Assembly: GCA_009193035.1 (NCBI GenBank)
Contig: SWDT01000098.1
Location: 186,001-250,000 of the forward strand
DNA length: 64,000 nucleotides
DNA from: Halicephalobus mephisto
Lineage: Eukaryota > Nematoda > Chromadorea > Rhabditida > Panagrolaimidae
Reading direction: 5' to 3'
Below, one piece after another: positions 12,101 through 24,805 of the stretch. Under the pieces are notes generated by a model, which was given only the letters and a program-made list of their open reading frames with translations, did no database searches and had not been told where the DNA came from. A program made the position numbers and the translations under genes. Numbering within the stretch: position 1 is the first letter of the stretch; each line of letters starts with the position of its first letter.

Positions 12101-13497
12101 TGATACAAATATTGTTCTTGTCGAGACCAAAAGTTGAACGATTTAATCACTTGTTTTGTAATTTTGAATGTTTTGATTACGGGATCTCGTTGTAATTTCC
12201 ACTTGTTTCCTTAGGAATCAGCTGATTCTGTTGTAGAAATCAAGTGACGAGTTCATCCCGGACTATATCTTGATTTTTGCTTTTTTGTTTATGTTTACCC
12301 TTCTGAATTTCACGAACTACCAGATACAATTACCCTGACGTTGGTCCCCGTCGCCATCAAGACTGCTGAAATCACTTTGATTTGGTTTCTTTGTTGATTT
12401 TCTCAATTTCTATTTTTAGTCCAGAATACTCGGCGTCTTTCATCAAACCCAGAAATTCCATTTTTGGAAAAATCGATCAGTTTCGAATTGAATTTAATCA
12501 ACTTTGCCTTCTTCCTTGGGGATAAAAATAGAACCAAGTTTTCTATTTTTAGAAACTGTTAACAGTTATACAGTTTCGTCGTTGAGTGAACTTAATTGGT
12601 GTTTCAGGGACTGTGATTTACGACCAAAAAGTTGTTTTACTTTTTCAAGACTTATGTAGTGTATTTAATCTTTTTGAATCGCCCACTGTTCACTGTTAAT
12701 TGCCTTTGTTTAACAGTAATTAACTTGTTTTTGTTAGGTCTTCATGTGAAGATTGATTTTTGCAAATTTGCAATCCACTTTGGTACTGGTTTATCAAAAT
12801 AGAAACCTCTAGCATCCGAAAAGTACAAATGGTAAATAAGCCATCCGCCAAGTACAGTACCCGAGGACATACCTCTGTATCTCCCCACAGACCTTCGGAA
12901 TTAGCAATCAGACATTGTCAACGCCCTAATCTCTTCAACTGAGAAAATGTTTTCGTCGCAAAAGAAAACTCGGAAATTCCGCAGCAATTTGCAAATCAAA
13001 ATTATTCAGTTATAATCGCATTCTTTTCTCGAAATGAGTTTCTAAACGATAATCAAAAAGAATTCTTTAGTCGAATTCAATTTGATCGGACCGCGGCTGA
13101 CCACGTGTTTGGTTCTGAAGCGGGAAGTACGAGGCAGGCCTGAGGCAAAACACGACTGAAGGCCACGTGGGGTTGATGAAAGAGTTGTGGCATGATTCGG
13201 TGACTAACAAAAGTTCATTTTTTCGGAAAATGTCGAAAGAACAAGATTAGAGGGAGTTGTTTCATTATTCAAGAATTCCTAAGATTCGCCTACAGTAATT
13301 TCAATCACAACTAACCAGTTTTCAATTATAAAAGTAACTTGGCACAACAACCTTAATGTTCTGGTCTTTAATGTCAAGTTATTTTTTTAATAAATAAAAA
13401 CTTTTTACGTAGATCAAGTGACTAACAGAAAACGCCCAAGAAATCGTCCGTTATGGTTCCGACATTCCGTTCCATAACGTCAAGTTGGTTTTCCTGA
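9150..13497. other. Gene-poor block, mostly featureless, with two weak + strand frames
   Basis: No gene can be modelled. 11545-11895 (+) is open for 116 codons with a Lys/Arg-rich start (HNKEKGPEGKSKFRRGKVEK) but no ATG or splice sites. 12831-12944 (+) begins with an ATG and encodes 37 residues. Two CACGTG E-boxes at 13102-13107 and 13164-13169 lie in an unusually GC-rich 130-bp island. The rest is poly-A/T-rich filler consistent with large introns or regulatory DNA. Confidence 0.4.
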
Positions 13498-13664
13498 TAA
13501 ACAAAAATTCCTACATATCAATTGATTATCCTCAGAAAACAAAAATTCCTAGATATCAATTGATTATTCTCAGGAAACAAAAATCCCTACATATCAATTG
13601 ATTATCCTCAGAAAACAAAAATTCCTATATATCAATTGATTATCCCTAGAAAACAAAAAAATCC
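13498..13664. repeat. 38-bp tandem repeat, about 4.4 copies
   Basis: The unit AAAACAAAAATTCCTAGATA followed by TCAATTGATTATTCTCAG repeats at 13498, 13536, 13574 and 13612, with a partial fifth copy to 13664. Copies differ at a few positions. Each unit contains the palindrome ATCAATTGAT. More diverged relatives of the unit seem to flank it on both sides (13380-13440 and 13690-13750). Confidence 0.9.
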
Positions 13665-16600
13665 ATCACATCTCCGGGTATTTGGTCCTAATACTAAGTT
13701 AATCTTCTTGATGAAAATAAAATTCGCACGTTGATCAGATGACTCCTCAAGGCGAATATTCGAGAAACAATCTATTACAGTTCTGGTTTTCCGACTTTGA
13801 TGTTGATTGACCACAGTACCAATCTTGATTTCGACCACTAATGCTCCTCTGATGCAACACAAACAGAAACTCCAACAGTCTTTACTACGCGAAAACCGAA
13901 AATCGACTACACTGTTGTGTCCATTTCCCGAATTTGAAACTTTTTGAATTAATTACGATTTCAAAATTTGAAAATTATTACTTTTTATCGTTCCCGAGTA
14001 AACAAATCTTCCTAACCTTCCTGATCACAATCACAAGGTCTAAACAAGATAACTCGATCGGACGTCACTTTGACATCAGCGAAACCAAGCAGATCTCGGA
14101 TTTCAAGGCTCGTGTCTGTCCCAGATTTGCGTAAATGAGCTAATATTAGCACCGGAAACTCGAGGGCAAATTTCCGAGGATGTCCGCTTCTCGGAATCGT
14201 TCAACGCTTATTTTATATTTCAAAGTTTAAATTTCAAATTTTTATTTTTTCAGACAAACAAATTCAATAATAACAATCGAGATCGTTCGTGACATCGGAA
14301 TAAATTAATAATTCGCTCGGTTATCAGATTCTGATTGCGGTATATCCAGAAGGAGGCTAGGCGTCCCGGTTCGAGCCGCTAAGCGGCGGAGCGGATATGT
14401 AGTATGTACACTTGACTAGACTGGGATTCTGTAGATCGATCGGTAAAGCTTCGAATATGAGTTTTCGCTTCAAGACTTCCTTCGCCGTTTTTTAAATTCC
14501 AGTTTTTTCAGTCGGCATCTGGAAGCTCTGGATCTGCTCCCGTCCTTCATGACTGGATTCTCAATAGAGGAATAATCCAGAAGATTCAATACAGATCCAC
14601 GCAATTGTCATCGAGGCCATAACGCCAAGGAGGAAGGCAAGCGGCCATCAATAGCACAACAATAAAAAATAAATTCAGACTTCCCGCGAGTGTCCTCGAG
14701 AGTTGAAGAATCAAAAACAGTAAGAGCAAAATTTTGATCGCCGGTATCTTGAGAGATTACAGTAATCAAGAGAGAAATTTTTCCTGTCAGCTTGGAGAGC
14801 TCTGGCCGTGTCTATTCGCGAGGTTGCTTTTATAGTGTTCCAATCTTTCCAAGAGAAATTGGGCGTGGTCCAGCCCCACGCAACAGGGGGAGGGGCTTAC
14901 AGCAGGCACAGAGTACCCTATTTTGCGTCATCCTGAGAGATGCTAAGGTATATTAACGAGTTTCATAATAATCTACTTAATAAATTGTGTTTTCTCTGAA
15001 AAATGAAACATAATATCAATAATAATCCAATCCAAAAATAGCAACAAAACAGATCAAAATCAGGTGAAAAGTGATTTATCAGATCGTTCGTCGAACTGTA
15101 GGAGTCATGTAACGAGAAAATGACCATCGGAAATGGCTCATGGATTTTTGACAAAATGAACAAAAATAAAATCGTCAACGATTGAATTCGGCAAAAGAAT
15201 GTCACAAATAACAAAATTTCAACATATTGTAGTAGACCTAAATTCAAATGGATGTTTTTACACAAAATTACAGTAAACTTCGTTGCTTCCAAAAAATTAC
15301 AATCCGAAATACCAATTGATTTTTCAGTTTTCAGTATTCATTCATGTCTTGCCAAAGTCCATTCAAGATTTAGTTAATCTCATTTTTAGATTTTACCGAA
15401 AATCCTAATTTTCATCTATTTACAAATAAAAGTTTTAATCGCTGTTTTATCAAATTTCATGCTACATCTAATCAATCATGATTCGGAAGGAACGTCAGAA
15501 ACGGGGTGTTGGTTAATAAAGAAAAACTGTTGTTGTTTGAGTGCACGAATCCGCAAAAGGAATCTGAAGAATTTTTCGTTTTCGAAACCGCACTGCGACT
15601 TGCTTCTCCGAAACGCGTCTCTTGTCTGATTAAATTCACAGAAAAAAGCAAAGTTCTCCGCGGATCCGCTTTGAAATTGATGAGGTACAAAGAGTTTTTA
15701 ATGAACAACAAACTTCGTGACGTCGAAAGGGTGTAGCAGAGCTGCTAGAAGTTTCGGTCTTTGTGGAAGAATACAAAAGCTTTACAGATTTGCTATTTGA
15801 GAAATAATGCCAAAGGCGATTTCCGTTTTTCGCGTTTAAATCAACAAGTATCGGTATAGCTCTATTCAGGACTCACTACGGGGGACAGAACTCTACAGCT
15901 ATGCACTTAAAGCTTGACTATGGGTTTACAGTAAGAAACAAATCTGCACACAGGACCTAAGATCCACAACAACCCCTGATTATTTCTCTCCAAGTTACTC
16001 ATCGGCTGGGGAATCACCTAAGCAAATGATTAATCGATTAAAAAGTGAAAGGAATCCATACCCTGGGGCTAGGTTTGTTTTTTCTCCGCAACTATTCTTA
16101 GCTCTCCAAAGGACTCTTAACCTTCCAGCATCAATCAACCCAAATTCCTCTGTTATCACTTTTCCGTAAAAATCACATTCCGTTGTTGCATTTTTCCAAA
16201 ACAGAAGATTCCGATCTTCAAAGTCCCTATTTGAATTTATCGATTGGATACTGTAGTCTGGACCAAAAAACAGTTTTTACTCTGCCTGACGTTAGTTGAA
16301 ATTTAGGTGTGTTCAGGTTTTAATTTTAGACTGTACAATCACATTGGATGGGATAAAGAACATTGATTGGCTACTTTTGGGAAGAACAAAAGTGGAACAA
16401 TCGAATTAGCATTTTCTCACCTTGACATTTAATCGATTGTATTCTGTATTCCATCTGAATAACAAGTTAATTAAAATGAAGAATTATAAATATACTACTT
16501 TATTTTTACTGCTTTGAGTTGTAAATGATGTCAAGTAAAGTCAGGTTTAAAGTTAAAAGTTTGTCGGTTTCAAAAAATACGTCTGAAAATTGTAAATAAA

Positions 16601-17301
16601 CCTGGAGTTATCAACTGTCGAGATTGTAAAAGTTTTTTTTGAACATAAAAAATACAAAAAAATAAATTCAAAATGAAATGTGAAAATTAAACAATTTTTG
16701 ACCCGGGATAATAAAATAGATTTTTATGATTACTTCCAGATGGCATTTAGAGAATTCTTAATATTTCCGCTTCAAGATAAAAGAATTGAATTATATTCGA
16801 TCTTAAACAAAAAATTATTTAATTTCGAATTTCCTTTTAAGACCAACTAATATGTTTATGAATTTTCTTAATCCAAAACAAACAATTTGTATTTTTTAAA
16901 TTTAGGCCAGAGTTGCAGTGAGTTCTAAGAAGAAAATTCTTTTCAAATTCAAATGTTTTTTTCACATATAATCCGAGTTCAAAATGGAAAATCCCCAAAT
17001 TTAGTTTTCACTTGAAAATTACACTCTTTTCAATTTGCATTTGTCTTCTCAAAATCCAATTTTCAAAATTTACAACACAAAAGTTAAACTTCACAGTCCA
17101 ACTCTACTGCAATATCACTTTATCTCTATTGTTCTCAATTCAGAATGGCCCCATGGCCCAAACAATAGATGACGAACATCCGCATTAGAAAACAAAAAAA
17201 GTTCATCCAAGAATAGAAAAACAAATTTGATACTTTTAAATTCTGATGCTCATTTTATTTGATTAATGAATTTTCGAAGCCGTAAAGAAATATTATGTTG
17301 G
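13665..17301. other. Gene-poor block with a promoter-like island and one exon-like frame
   Basis: The block holds no complete gene. 14512-14622 (+) follows a TTTTTTCAG acceptor and is open for 36 codons to TAA (SASGSSGSAPVLHDWILNRG at its start). A possible upstream 22-nt exon ends at a GTAAAG donor near 14443. The opposite strand of the same region is also open, so the coding strand is unresolved. 15506-15736 (+) is open for 76 codons without a start codon or splice support. A GC-rich segment at 14860-14900 has GGGCGTGG and GGGGGAGGGG boxes. The rest is AT-rich with no recognisable element. Confidence 0.35.
14828..14834 (-). promoter_or_regulatory. TATA box (minus strand)
   Basis: ACTATAAAAGC reads on the minus strand, with GC-rich KLF/Sp1-like boxes 40-70 bp upstream on that strand. 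Downstream (to about 14670) is a Leu-rich, signal-peptide-like frame (IKILLLLFLILQLSRTLAG) that lacks an in-frame ATG. This looks like a core promoter, but its transcript is not resolved. Confidence 0.35.
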
Positions 17302-17515
17302 TTATTGCTTTTTGGAAAACGGGACTTTACAAACTTTTTGATGAAGACAATTTTGGAAAAATTGGACGTCATAGATAAATTTGATTTTAAAATTTTTAGA
17401 ACTATTGGGAGAAGCAGCTGATTCATCTTTAGTCCAACCAAGGGAATAAACAAAGTGTGACCAGGTCCAGCACAAGATCACGGACAGGGCGTTGTCTTCA
17501 CCGACATCGAGACGC
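17302..17515 (-). CDS. Exon-like minus-strand frame
   Basis: After an ATTGGATAG acceptor the frame is open for about 70 codons to TAA at 17302. The first 35 codons look protein-like and are less AT-rich than the surroundings (RLDVGEDNALSVILCWTWSH, then FVYSLGWTKDESAASP). The tail is Lys/Phe-rich and may be intron. I do not recognise the family, and no partner exon was found within the flanking 2 kb. Confidence 0.3.
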
Positions 17516-17904
17516 CTATCCAATTGATAAGAAAACAACATTAATTATTAATTATTCTTGATTGAAAGATTCGTCAAAAAGTGTTTTGATGAGTTATTGG
17601 AGGGGAAAATCGGAATTAATTCAAAAATAAAAAAGTTTGGTTGAACTCTGGACGGGAAATTTGGAGTTTTTTATGTCGTCGGCCATTAATCCACAGTATA
17701 TCTTGTTGTAAATTTTTGTTTTTCTTTGAAATTGGGGAAAATATATTTAAAAATTAAATTCATTAATAACATAGTTTTTATTTTTCACATCAATTGGTTG
17801 TTGATCATTGTTCTATTGTGGTTAAACTACTGTAAAAAATGATGTTATTGTTGTGTTACTGAATTCGTAGAATCCGCCGAAATCAAAGTGATTTTTCCAC
17901 TAAG
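17516..17904. other. Intergenic or intronic, nothing recognised
   Basis: AT-rich, no frame above 40 codons with splice support, no repeat seen. Confidence 0.4.
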
Positions 17905-18266
17905 ATGTGGGGGATTTAATTACCGAACAAGTCGATACTAAAGTTAGGGACATCGACATTCTGTCAAAAAAATTAGAAAAAATAATCGAGATTCTCACGC
18001 GAAAATTAGAAAATGATGTTTATTCAGATTCTGATTTGAAATTTCAAAGACGAGCATCAATTGACCGCTATGGAAGGTCACGTGTAAGATTTCCACTCAG
18101 GACCAAACAAGAAATCCTCAGTATTTTTGTGGTCCTAAATGGAAATGACATCAGCACAATTATGCACAACAACCAATGGATGCCCATCCTGACAAGACTT
18201 TTTTGTTTTTTTAATTTTAAGTTATATTATAAAAAATTCAGATTGAAACAAAAAAGTAATGAATAA
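17905..18266 (+). CDS. Exon-like + strand frame with a coiled-coil stretch
   Basis: After a weak acceptor (TTTCCACTAAG) the frame is open for 120 codons. The first 60 have heptad-like hydrophobics (VDTKVRDIDILSKKLEKIIE) followed by a polar, Arg-rich segment ending SIDRYGRSR. There a GTAAGA donor at 18084 could end the exon. If not spliced, the frame runs to TAA at 18266. It might be a piece of a gene with long introns. Family not recognised. Confidence 0.3.
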
Positions 18267-19764
18267 TTCATAACATTCTTGACGAGAATCGAAAATGCAC
18301 TTCAAGATGGGTCTTGACCCGAAAACTTGATTTTAAAAAAAATGTATTTAAGATTTTTTAAAGTTATCAAGAAAATGAAAATCCACTTTTTCAAAGAAGA
18401 TGAAAATTCACGATTTTCTCTTATTTTTGCATTTTTATTTTTAGCAAAGAAGATGAATCAGCAATTATCCTTTTTAATCACCAACGATCAGCTATCGATT
18501 AAAAATTCCGAAAATGATAAAATTCCTAAAATATTTCACATTTTCGACCTATATTGGATAAACAAAGGAATTTTTCACTTTTATCAAAGATGACTTTACT
18601 TTTTGTGACGAAATCAAAAGTGTGAGAAGTTGGAAAATTTTTGATTCAATTTGATTCTACTTTGAATAGATGAAAACAGTTTCAGTTTTATGCACTAGAC
18701 TCGTTCGCAGGTTAACCAAATGATTTGCAAACATGAATTTGGACATTTGGTGACGTAAAACAAATTAATTTATCAACAAGGAAGAATTTTGGGAAAATTG
18801 AACGGGTTTCGGGTTGATCTGTGTGTTCGCCAAAGAGAGATTTAACAACCAATGTTTGATCTGGGGGCGATTTATCGGATCTATTTGTAAAGAAGCCATC
18901 AAGTATCTATTTAAAAACAAATCAAAAAACTTTTGTGCTGAACTGTAAAGATGTTTTTTGTTCGTAGAAAAGGGATTTTCGTTTTAAAAATTCGATTTTC
19001 CACTTTTTCACATATTAGTTTCATTGTACAATTACTATTTTTCAAATTTCCGTATCAGAAGTTAAATCCAAAGTTTTTGTTCGGTTTGAGAGAGATCTTC
19101 AATAACATCTTTTGATTGAGTTCTAAAAATATCCCAAACAATAAACAAGACGTTCTCTGGTTCAAGAATATCGCCTCAAGTCTGCAACCTGATATGACCT
19201 TTAATGAGCCCACTGCTCTCACTCGGAGTTCAAAGTTCTAGATAATGTTCATAATTTCACGATTATCTGTTGTTTTGCGGGGAGAATGATTGACAACTCG
19301 AGTAATTTGCTGTTGATGACGTATAAGCGTTCCTTCATTGTAAGAGTAGGCGTTAGGGCAGTTATGAAAGTGTAAAAATTTTGACCAACGTTTAATAGTG
19401 TAAATATTTCATGAAATAACTTTCAAACCGGAACAAAAGCACACTCAAATAAATTGTTGACATAATGTATATAATGGACATTAAAAGGAATTTTAGAATG
19501 AAATATTTAAAACAATCACCTGCCAAATGTCAGAATTTATTTAAGTTTATTTACGTTTTAACAGGAAAGAATATTTTATGATTTTACACTTGATGAAATA
19601 ATCATAAAATAAATAACAATGAAGAGTACTTGAATATTGAACCTTTTGCAAGGAGTTTTTAAAATGGTTTATTTTCTGTTTCGTTCTCCATGCTTGGTAT
19701 GTGACTACTTACGAAAGAAATTAATTGCACCTTACTCGAGAGAAATAAAAACCACTTCATCACC
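18267..19764. other. Upstream flank of the receptor-like gene, no gene seen
   Basis: AT-rich. A stop-bounded frame of 88 codons at 18327-18593 is Lys/Phe-rich with no splice signals and is judged non-coding. The distal part presumably contains regulatory sequence of the following gene. Confidence 0.45.
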
Positions 19765-19771
19765 TATAAAA
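19765..19771 (+). promoter_or_regulatory. TATA box of the receptor-like gene
   Basis: CCTATAAAAGC lies 37 bp upstream of the chosen ATG (19802). This supports starting the protein there rather than at the longer in-frame ATG at 19637. Confidence 0.6.
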
Positions 19772-19801
19772 GCACAGAACTCGTTAGTCTTTTCATTGAC
19801 C

Positions 19802-20695
19802 ATGGAGAATTCTGATCTTTCTCTTTCCCTCAACGTCAATACGGCTTCGGTCAAAGCCTTCGCAGGAGTCGCTGGTTTGATAAAGATCTTCCAATTCATG
19901 TTGGCTGTAGCTCTGATTAAGGGGTTTAAAACTCCCGAAAAGCCTTATTTATCCACAAATTACTACTTCTTCCTTATTGTTCTCTATCTAGCAGACACTC
20001 CTAACATTCTGTTCGACTCCATCGCGACCATCTTCGATCTCTCGACTCTCCAACATGCTGGAGCTTACTATCTCTTCTACTTCACTTTTCTAAAAGTCTT
20101 CCTAGTTTTAATCATGGCAATTGAAAAGGTTACTGTATTGATGAAGGAAAATATCGTCAGATTCAAACCTAATCTTTGTATCGTCCTCACGATATTCGCA
20201 GGGATGGTCGCGGCGTTATTCGCGGTCTTGGACCTTTTTGTATTGACGCAATTTAACCTCTACTCTGTTTCCGGACTAATCTACATGATAGCTACTGTAG
20301 TACTACTTTTCGGAGTATATAAATATTATCGATGTACCAAAGATGGCAAGTTTGTGGAAATTAAAGTTGAAATGAGAATTTTCTGGAGTTTGTTCATAAG
20401 CGTTATCATCCAAGTGGCGGGGGCTATTTATAACATTTTCGTAATTATCACGTAAGTTTCGTATTTTTACAATGGCGATTTTATTTTGATTTCCAGAATA
20501 GCTAAGGGAATGGAGAAAGATTCGGAGGGAACGGGATCCGGGACAAACTATTGGGATACAATCGTCACCCAAGTGACTATGATCTTCGCAGTGGAAGCTT
20601 TATCCAACATTTCGTTGATGGTTGTGCTACTTTTCGTCAGTAAAGGCACTCGGAAGAATTATTTGAAAATTTGGCATTGTGCTGCGTTTAAGTAG
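19802..20695 (+). CDS. Seven-helix receptor-like membrane protein
   Basis: Exons 19802-20451 and 20497-20695 (45-bp intron) give 282 residues. Seven hydrophobic segments fall at about residues 15-38, 50-76, 80-108, 118-142, 148-170, 188-213 and 238-262, after a short Ser/Asn-rich N-terminus. Helix 3 ends in MAIEKVTVL, where nematode serpentine receptors often carry a DRY-like or ER motif. The C-terminus is short and basic (SKGTRKNYLKIW). This fits the nematode chemoreceptor-like GPCRs, but I cannot assign a named srX class. The frame is open 55 codons further upstream, but the TATA box argues for the internal ATG. Confidence 0.7.
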
Positions 20696-22959
20696 TTTTC
20701 ATTACAGTAAAACGAAGAAATTTAACTTAAAAAAGTCGGACATTAAGTTGCTTTATGTACACTTAATTAACCTCAATTTCTCCAATTTCTATAGCAACCG
20801 CTGCATTCGTTAAATCTCAGATTATATAAAAAATACACTTTTGAAGCTCATACAACATTCTCAAAAACTACATAAAACACTACGTTTTTCATTTCTGCTC
20901 ATAAATCATTAACCATAAATAATGCTCCTGGTTGAAACTCGGACTAAAATTGAACACCGAAAAGCTCAATTCTTACTGTATTTACGATAAAAAAATAAAT
21001 TTCGAGAACGTTCAAGAATCATTGAGATTAAAAGACGTCAGAATAAAATTATCATGTAAGACGCGCATAATTAGCTACATCATACTAAATTTATAAACAA
21101 AGTCCAACCAATTTGTATTTGAATTAATGACCTACAGTAATCCTAAGGTTGTACTTTATCTTTAATTTTATATAATTCAGGGACTTTTTAACTTAAACAC
21201 CGTAATCTTGAAAAACAAACAACCAGACGTAAATCGAACCTGAATCGCCCACCGGATGAGAGCATCTTTTTTGAAATGTTTGTTCGCAAATAATGAGCAA
21301 CATCAAACTTTGCAAAATTTTGGACAATTGGAAACCAAAGCAGAATCAAAAGATATTTGGAAAATAACTCAGCCATGTACAATATTATTCAGATTTCCCC
21401 ATACCACTCGAGAGATTTCTGGAAAAATGGACAAGAGCCAAGGTAAATAAAGTTTGAACTGGGATTTCGAAAATTGTGAATAAAGGCTGTTCAAATACGT
21501 GATTATTGAGAGCTTTTGAAGTTGTACGTAATAACATTTTCGAAACACTTTGGTCAAGTTTTAAACGAAATAGAGGAGATGCACTTTGTAAATATCGAGG
21601 GAAATGTCGAAAATTTGATAAAAATTAGAACAAAAATGGCTATTTTTAAAAGTATTATTTCCGGATTTCGGTCTTAAGATTTGAATTCCCAATACTAATT
21701 ATGCTTAAGATTTACAATTTTTGTAAAATCTCTGTTAATTAGTGAGCTTAAGGTGAAAATTAACGTTTTGAGCAGTAGTTGATGTTATTGAATTTGAAAG
21801 TTTTCGTATCAAAGCCTAAATCTCCATGATATGTACCAAAATTCAAAATACACCTCTGAGCTCAACACAATCTTTGCCTCATTGGTTTTTGTTTATTTTT
21901 ATTCGCCATGTGTTACTTTGCAAGGAAACATGACAAATTTAACAAAGCCAACTTCCTGCAGAAATTCATCATTTCCGTTTTCGATCAAATGCATTTTCCT
22001 TAGAACTGCACACCATACTTGAAAATGTAAAAGCTGAAAGGTAAATCAAATTCAGCTGATGAATTATTCATAGAGAGTTCATCTCCACCCTGAAGAAATG
22101 TAATAACACTCGGAAAGTTTATTTATCAAAAATTGAAAGAGAAGAAAATTAATTAAATTACATAGACTAAAAAGGCAATATTACCATAAAGAAAGTGATG
22201 TGATTAGTTTTCTGGAATCCAGTTTTCAAAAAAGACCTGTAACTTTGGTTCTCGAATTCCAAAAAATTGAAGAATAATGGAACAAATGCTTTAGTTTGAT
22301 CTATTTCCCACGAAACAATCTTTTAAATACATGTCTAAGTGGCAATATTGGTAGTGAAAGCAGTTGAATAATTCATTTGACTTGTTTAGTTTCTGAACAT
22401 CAGTCTAGAAAGTGAGTCAGGTGTACTGTACTTTGTCAGATATCTCCATATACCCAAGATTGGTAATGAAAACCAATCAAAACATCTATAATCCATTTAT
22501 AACCACTAAAAATTACAGCTAAGTAAATTGAAATTTTCTTGATTAACTATTATTTAAAGATTTTTTACAAGAATATTCTTCCTATAGCAGTATATTGACT
22601 TCGGGAACGGGAGCACCTCATTTTTACTGATTGGAAGATGAGACCAACAACTGATTAATGAGATCTCAATAATCTTCAAGATTATGTAAATTCTTGCACA
22701 TCTTTAGCTTAGCCCAGACTTTTTTGTGGAAAAGCCAATTCCCAAAGGCAATAGAATATTTTCAAATTTCTTTATTTGCTGGAATCGAGAAATCGTGCAA
22801 ATTCTCAAGTATTAAAATCTTGACGTCCATTATTGAATTCAATTTGCAACGTCTTTATGACGCAGATGCTGGACTAAATTATGTTATGATTTTTTGGCAT
22901 ATTTGGTTCCGAAAAAAGAACTTTTAGTGGGGATTTATCATTTATTAGAATTTTAAAAA
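20696..22959. other. Intergenic, nothing recognised
   Basis: AT-rich sequence. Frames at 21188-21557, 21831-22022 and 22694-22927 are 60-77 codons with no splice support or recognisable motif. It separates the receptor-like gene from the first Cys-repeat pseudogene. Confidence 0.45.
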
Positions 22960-24805
22960 TGCAATTATTTAATTATGGAACTCAACCCCCGGTATTTTAT
23001 AGCACTGCAGCCCACGGAGGCTGTGAGAGTGGTTGTTGCTCTATGATTGTATACCCAAGCATCATTATGGCACGTTACTGTAGCAGTAATTTCATTATCG
23101 GTCGCACTTGGTCCGTTTACAATTGTACTGAATCTCATGACTACTCTAGTTAAAGGAACAGGAGGGCAAATCATAATTATCGTAGTGCATTCATCAGCTT
23201 CGATCATGTAATCTCTTATATACACTGAAAGGGTGTATGTAGTAGATGCAGGAGTACAGTTATTGTAAATGTTTAAACTACAAGTAATTTCGAAAACGAT
23301 TGTAATCCTGTTTTCTGTGTCTGTGCAAGTTCAGAACCCACTTCAGCACATTAGGTCTGAAAAGACTACAATGTCACCTGTGAACAAAGATTCGGTGATT
23401 CCGCCTTGTAACTAAAAAGATTCAAGGCTATTCACTTATTAAAAATCTAAAATTCTTGCCATTAGTGTCGTGGTGACGCCAGAGGTCTCATTCGCATCGC
23501 AAATGGCAGAGACAGTCAATCATCCGTTCGGCAGAATTGGAGTTTCCGCAATGCCTGTCAGGCTCTTCGTATCATTTCCTGATGGAAGACCAATACTATC
23601 CATTGTACATGAAATACAAGGAGGAGGCATGGGGAACAGCTAACTTCACTCACCATAGTTTCATTGTAGCTTTAGATGTCCTGATCTGTACAGATCAACT
23701 CTGCTTCAAGGTAGTTATTGTAATAGTCGGCATCATGGTAGTTTTACCGTGGTTATCACACAACTGACTGAAGAAACTGAACATCCATTAAAGATCCAAA
23801 TCTCATTGCCATTACAGACTAGTTCTGTAATCGTCTTCGTTCCTTCTGCTATAATTATATCCTCGCTATCTAGTTGCGAAATTACAGTATTACCTCTCAT
23901 AGCAGGACAGATAGTAGTTATTACCACATATCCTTCAGCATTGACCCTGAAGTTCCTATATGTGGTCTCATTTGTATAAAGAAGATCAATTGGAATACAA
24001 TCTCTGCAAGGAATACCACTTGTGAGTATGCAACTGACTTTATGGACGAGAACTTCGTCATCCAGATCACGTTACCACAATACAGCTGAGCCATAGTTTC
24101 TCTTACTTCTGTTGAAATGTGATCTACATTGGCTGACTATAATCTCATTCCTGAATCTGTCTGGCTCCTCTAGCAGAACTTGTGTAGGTAATACCATCCT
24201 CGAAAGAATTGATTTGGATAACAAGCATGAGTTTTATGTGCTATTCCACAGTACATTTTGTCAATTCCTGTTCTTGTATTGATAGAACCTTGAGAAGTAG
24301 TCTTGGGTTTCCTCATACGAGTCCAGACTCTATTACTACAAATTCAAGTAACTGAAACTGTTAAATATCATCCGATAACTCTAGTGTAAACCTGAAAATT
24401 CAATCTTTTAAATAGTCCTAAAACTTATTGTTTTACTTCCATATAAACGTTTTTACATCGACCTTTGCTATCATCACATGTAGCCGTTATATATACTAGT
24501 TCATCAAGTCCTACTTGTGAAGTTGGCAATGTCAGAATTACTAAATCCGCATTATCTTCTTAGAAGAATTCAGTTATTTCGCCAGCTAAAATGTCCTTGA
24601 TCTTAATTTTTACTATCCAACTAAACCAACAAGACCAATTTAATTAGAAACAAACGAGATCGGAAATAAACATTTATGTAGTGAAAACTAAACTATTTTC
24701 AAGGTCTACTTTACTTACCTCTGCTTTAAGTCTAGTTCCGACTTTCATGCATCCTTCAATAACATTAAGAATACAAAAATAACTGGAATCGTTGTCATTA
24801 TTCTG
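22960..24805 (-). pseudogene. Decayed secreted Cys-repeat gene (DUF281/C6-like)
   Basis: The minus strand carries homologous pieces of the same domains as the intact gene at 26487-27886, in changing frames with stops. 24750-24805 has a hydrophobic leader ending EGCM, as in the intact paralogues. About 24430-24510 reads VYITATCDDSKG, matching the first half of a domain. 23733-23930 reads TTICPAMRGNTVISQLDSED, then ELVCNGNEIWIF. 22965-23225 reads ECTTIIMICPPVPL, then ATVTCHNDAWVYN, and ends in a cysteine motif. Stop codons and frame changes between 23460 and 23720 and at the leader indicate loss of function. Confidence 0.7.

Noticed and set aside
13498..13664. CRISPR-like regular repeats
   Set aside because: Units are directly adjacent with no unique spacers, in a eukaryotic setting; this is a minisatellite.
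14355..14400. GGTTCGAGCC resembling a tRNA T-loop, beside a GCCGC TAA GCGGC hairpin
   Set aside because: The flanking bases do not form a T-stem, and no anticodon arm, D-arm or acceptor stem can be drawn.
19637..19801. Longer N-terminus for the receptor-like protein starting at 19637
   Set aside because: The extra 55 codons would lie upstream of and across the TATA box, and they lack receptor-like features.
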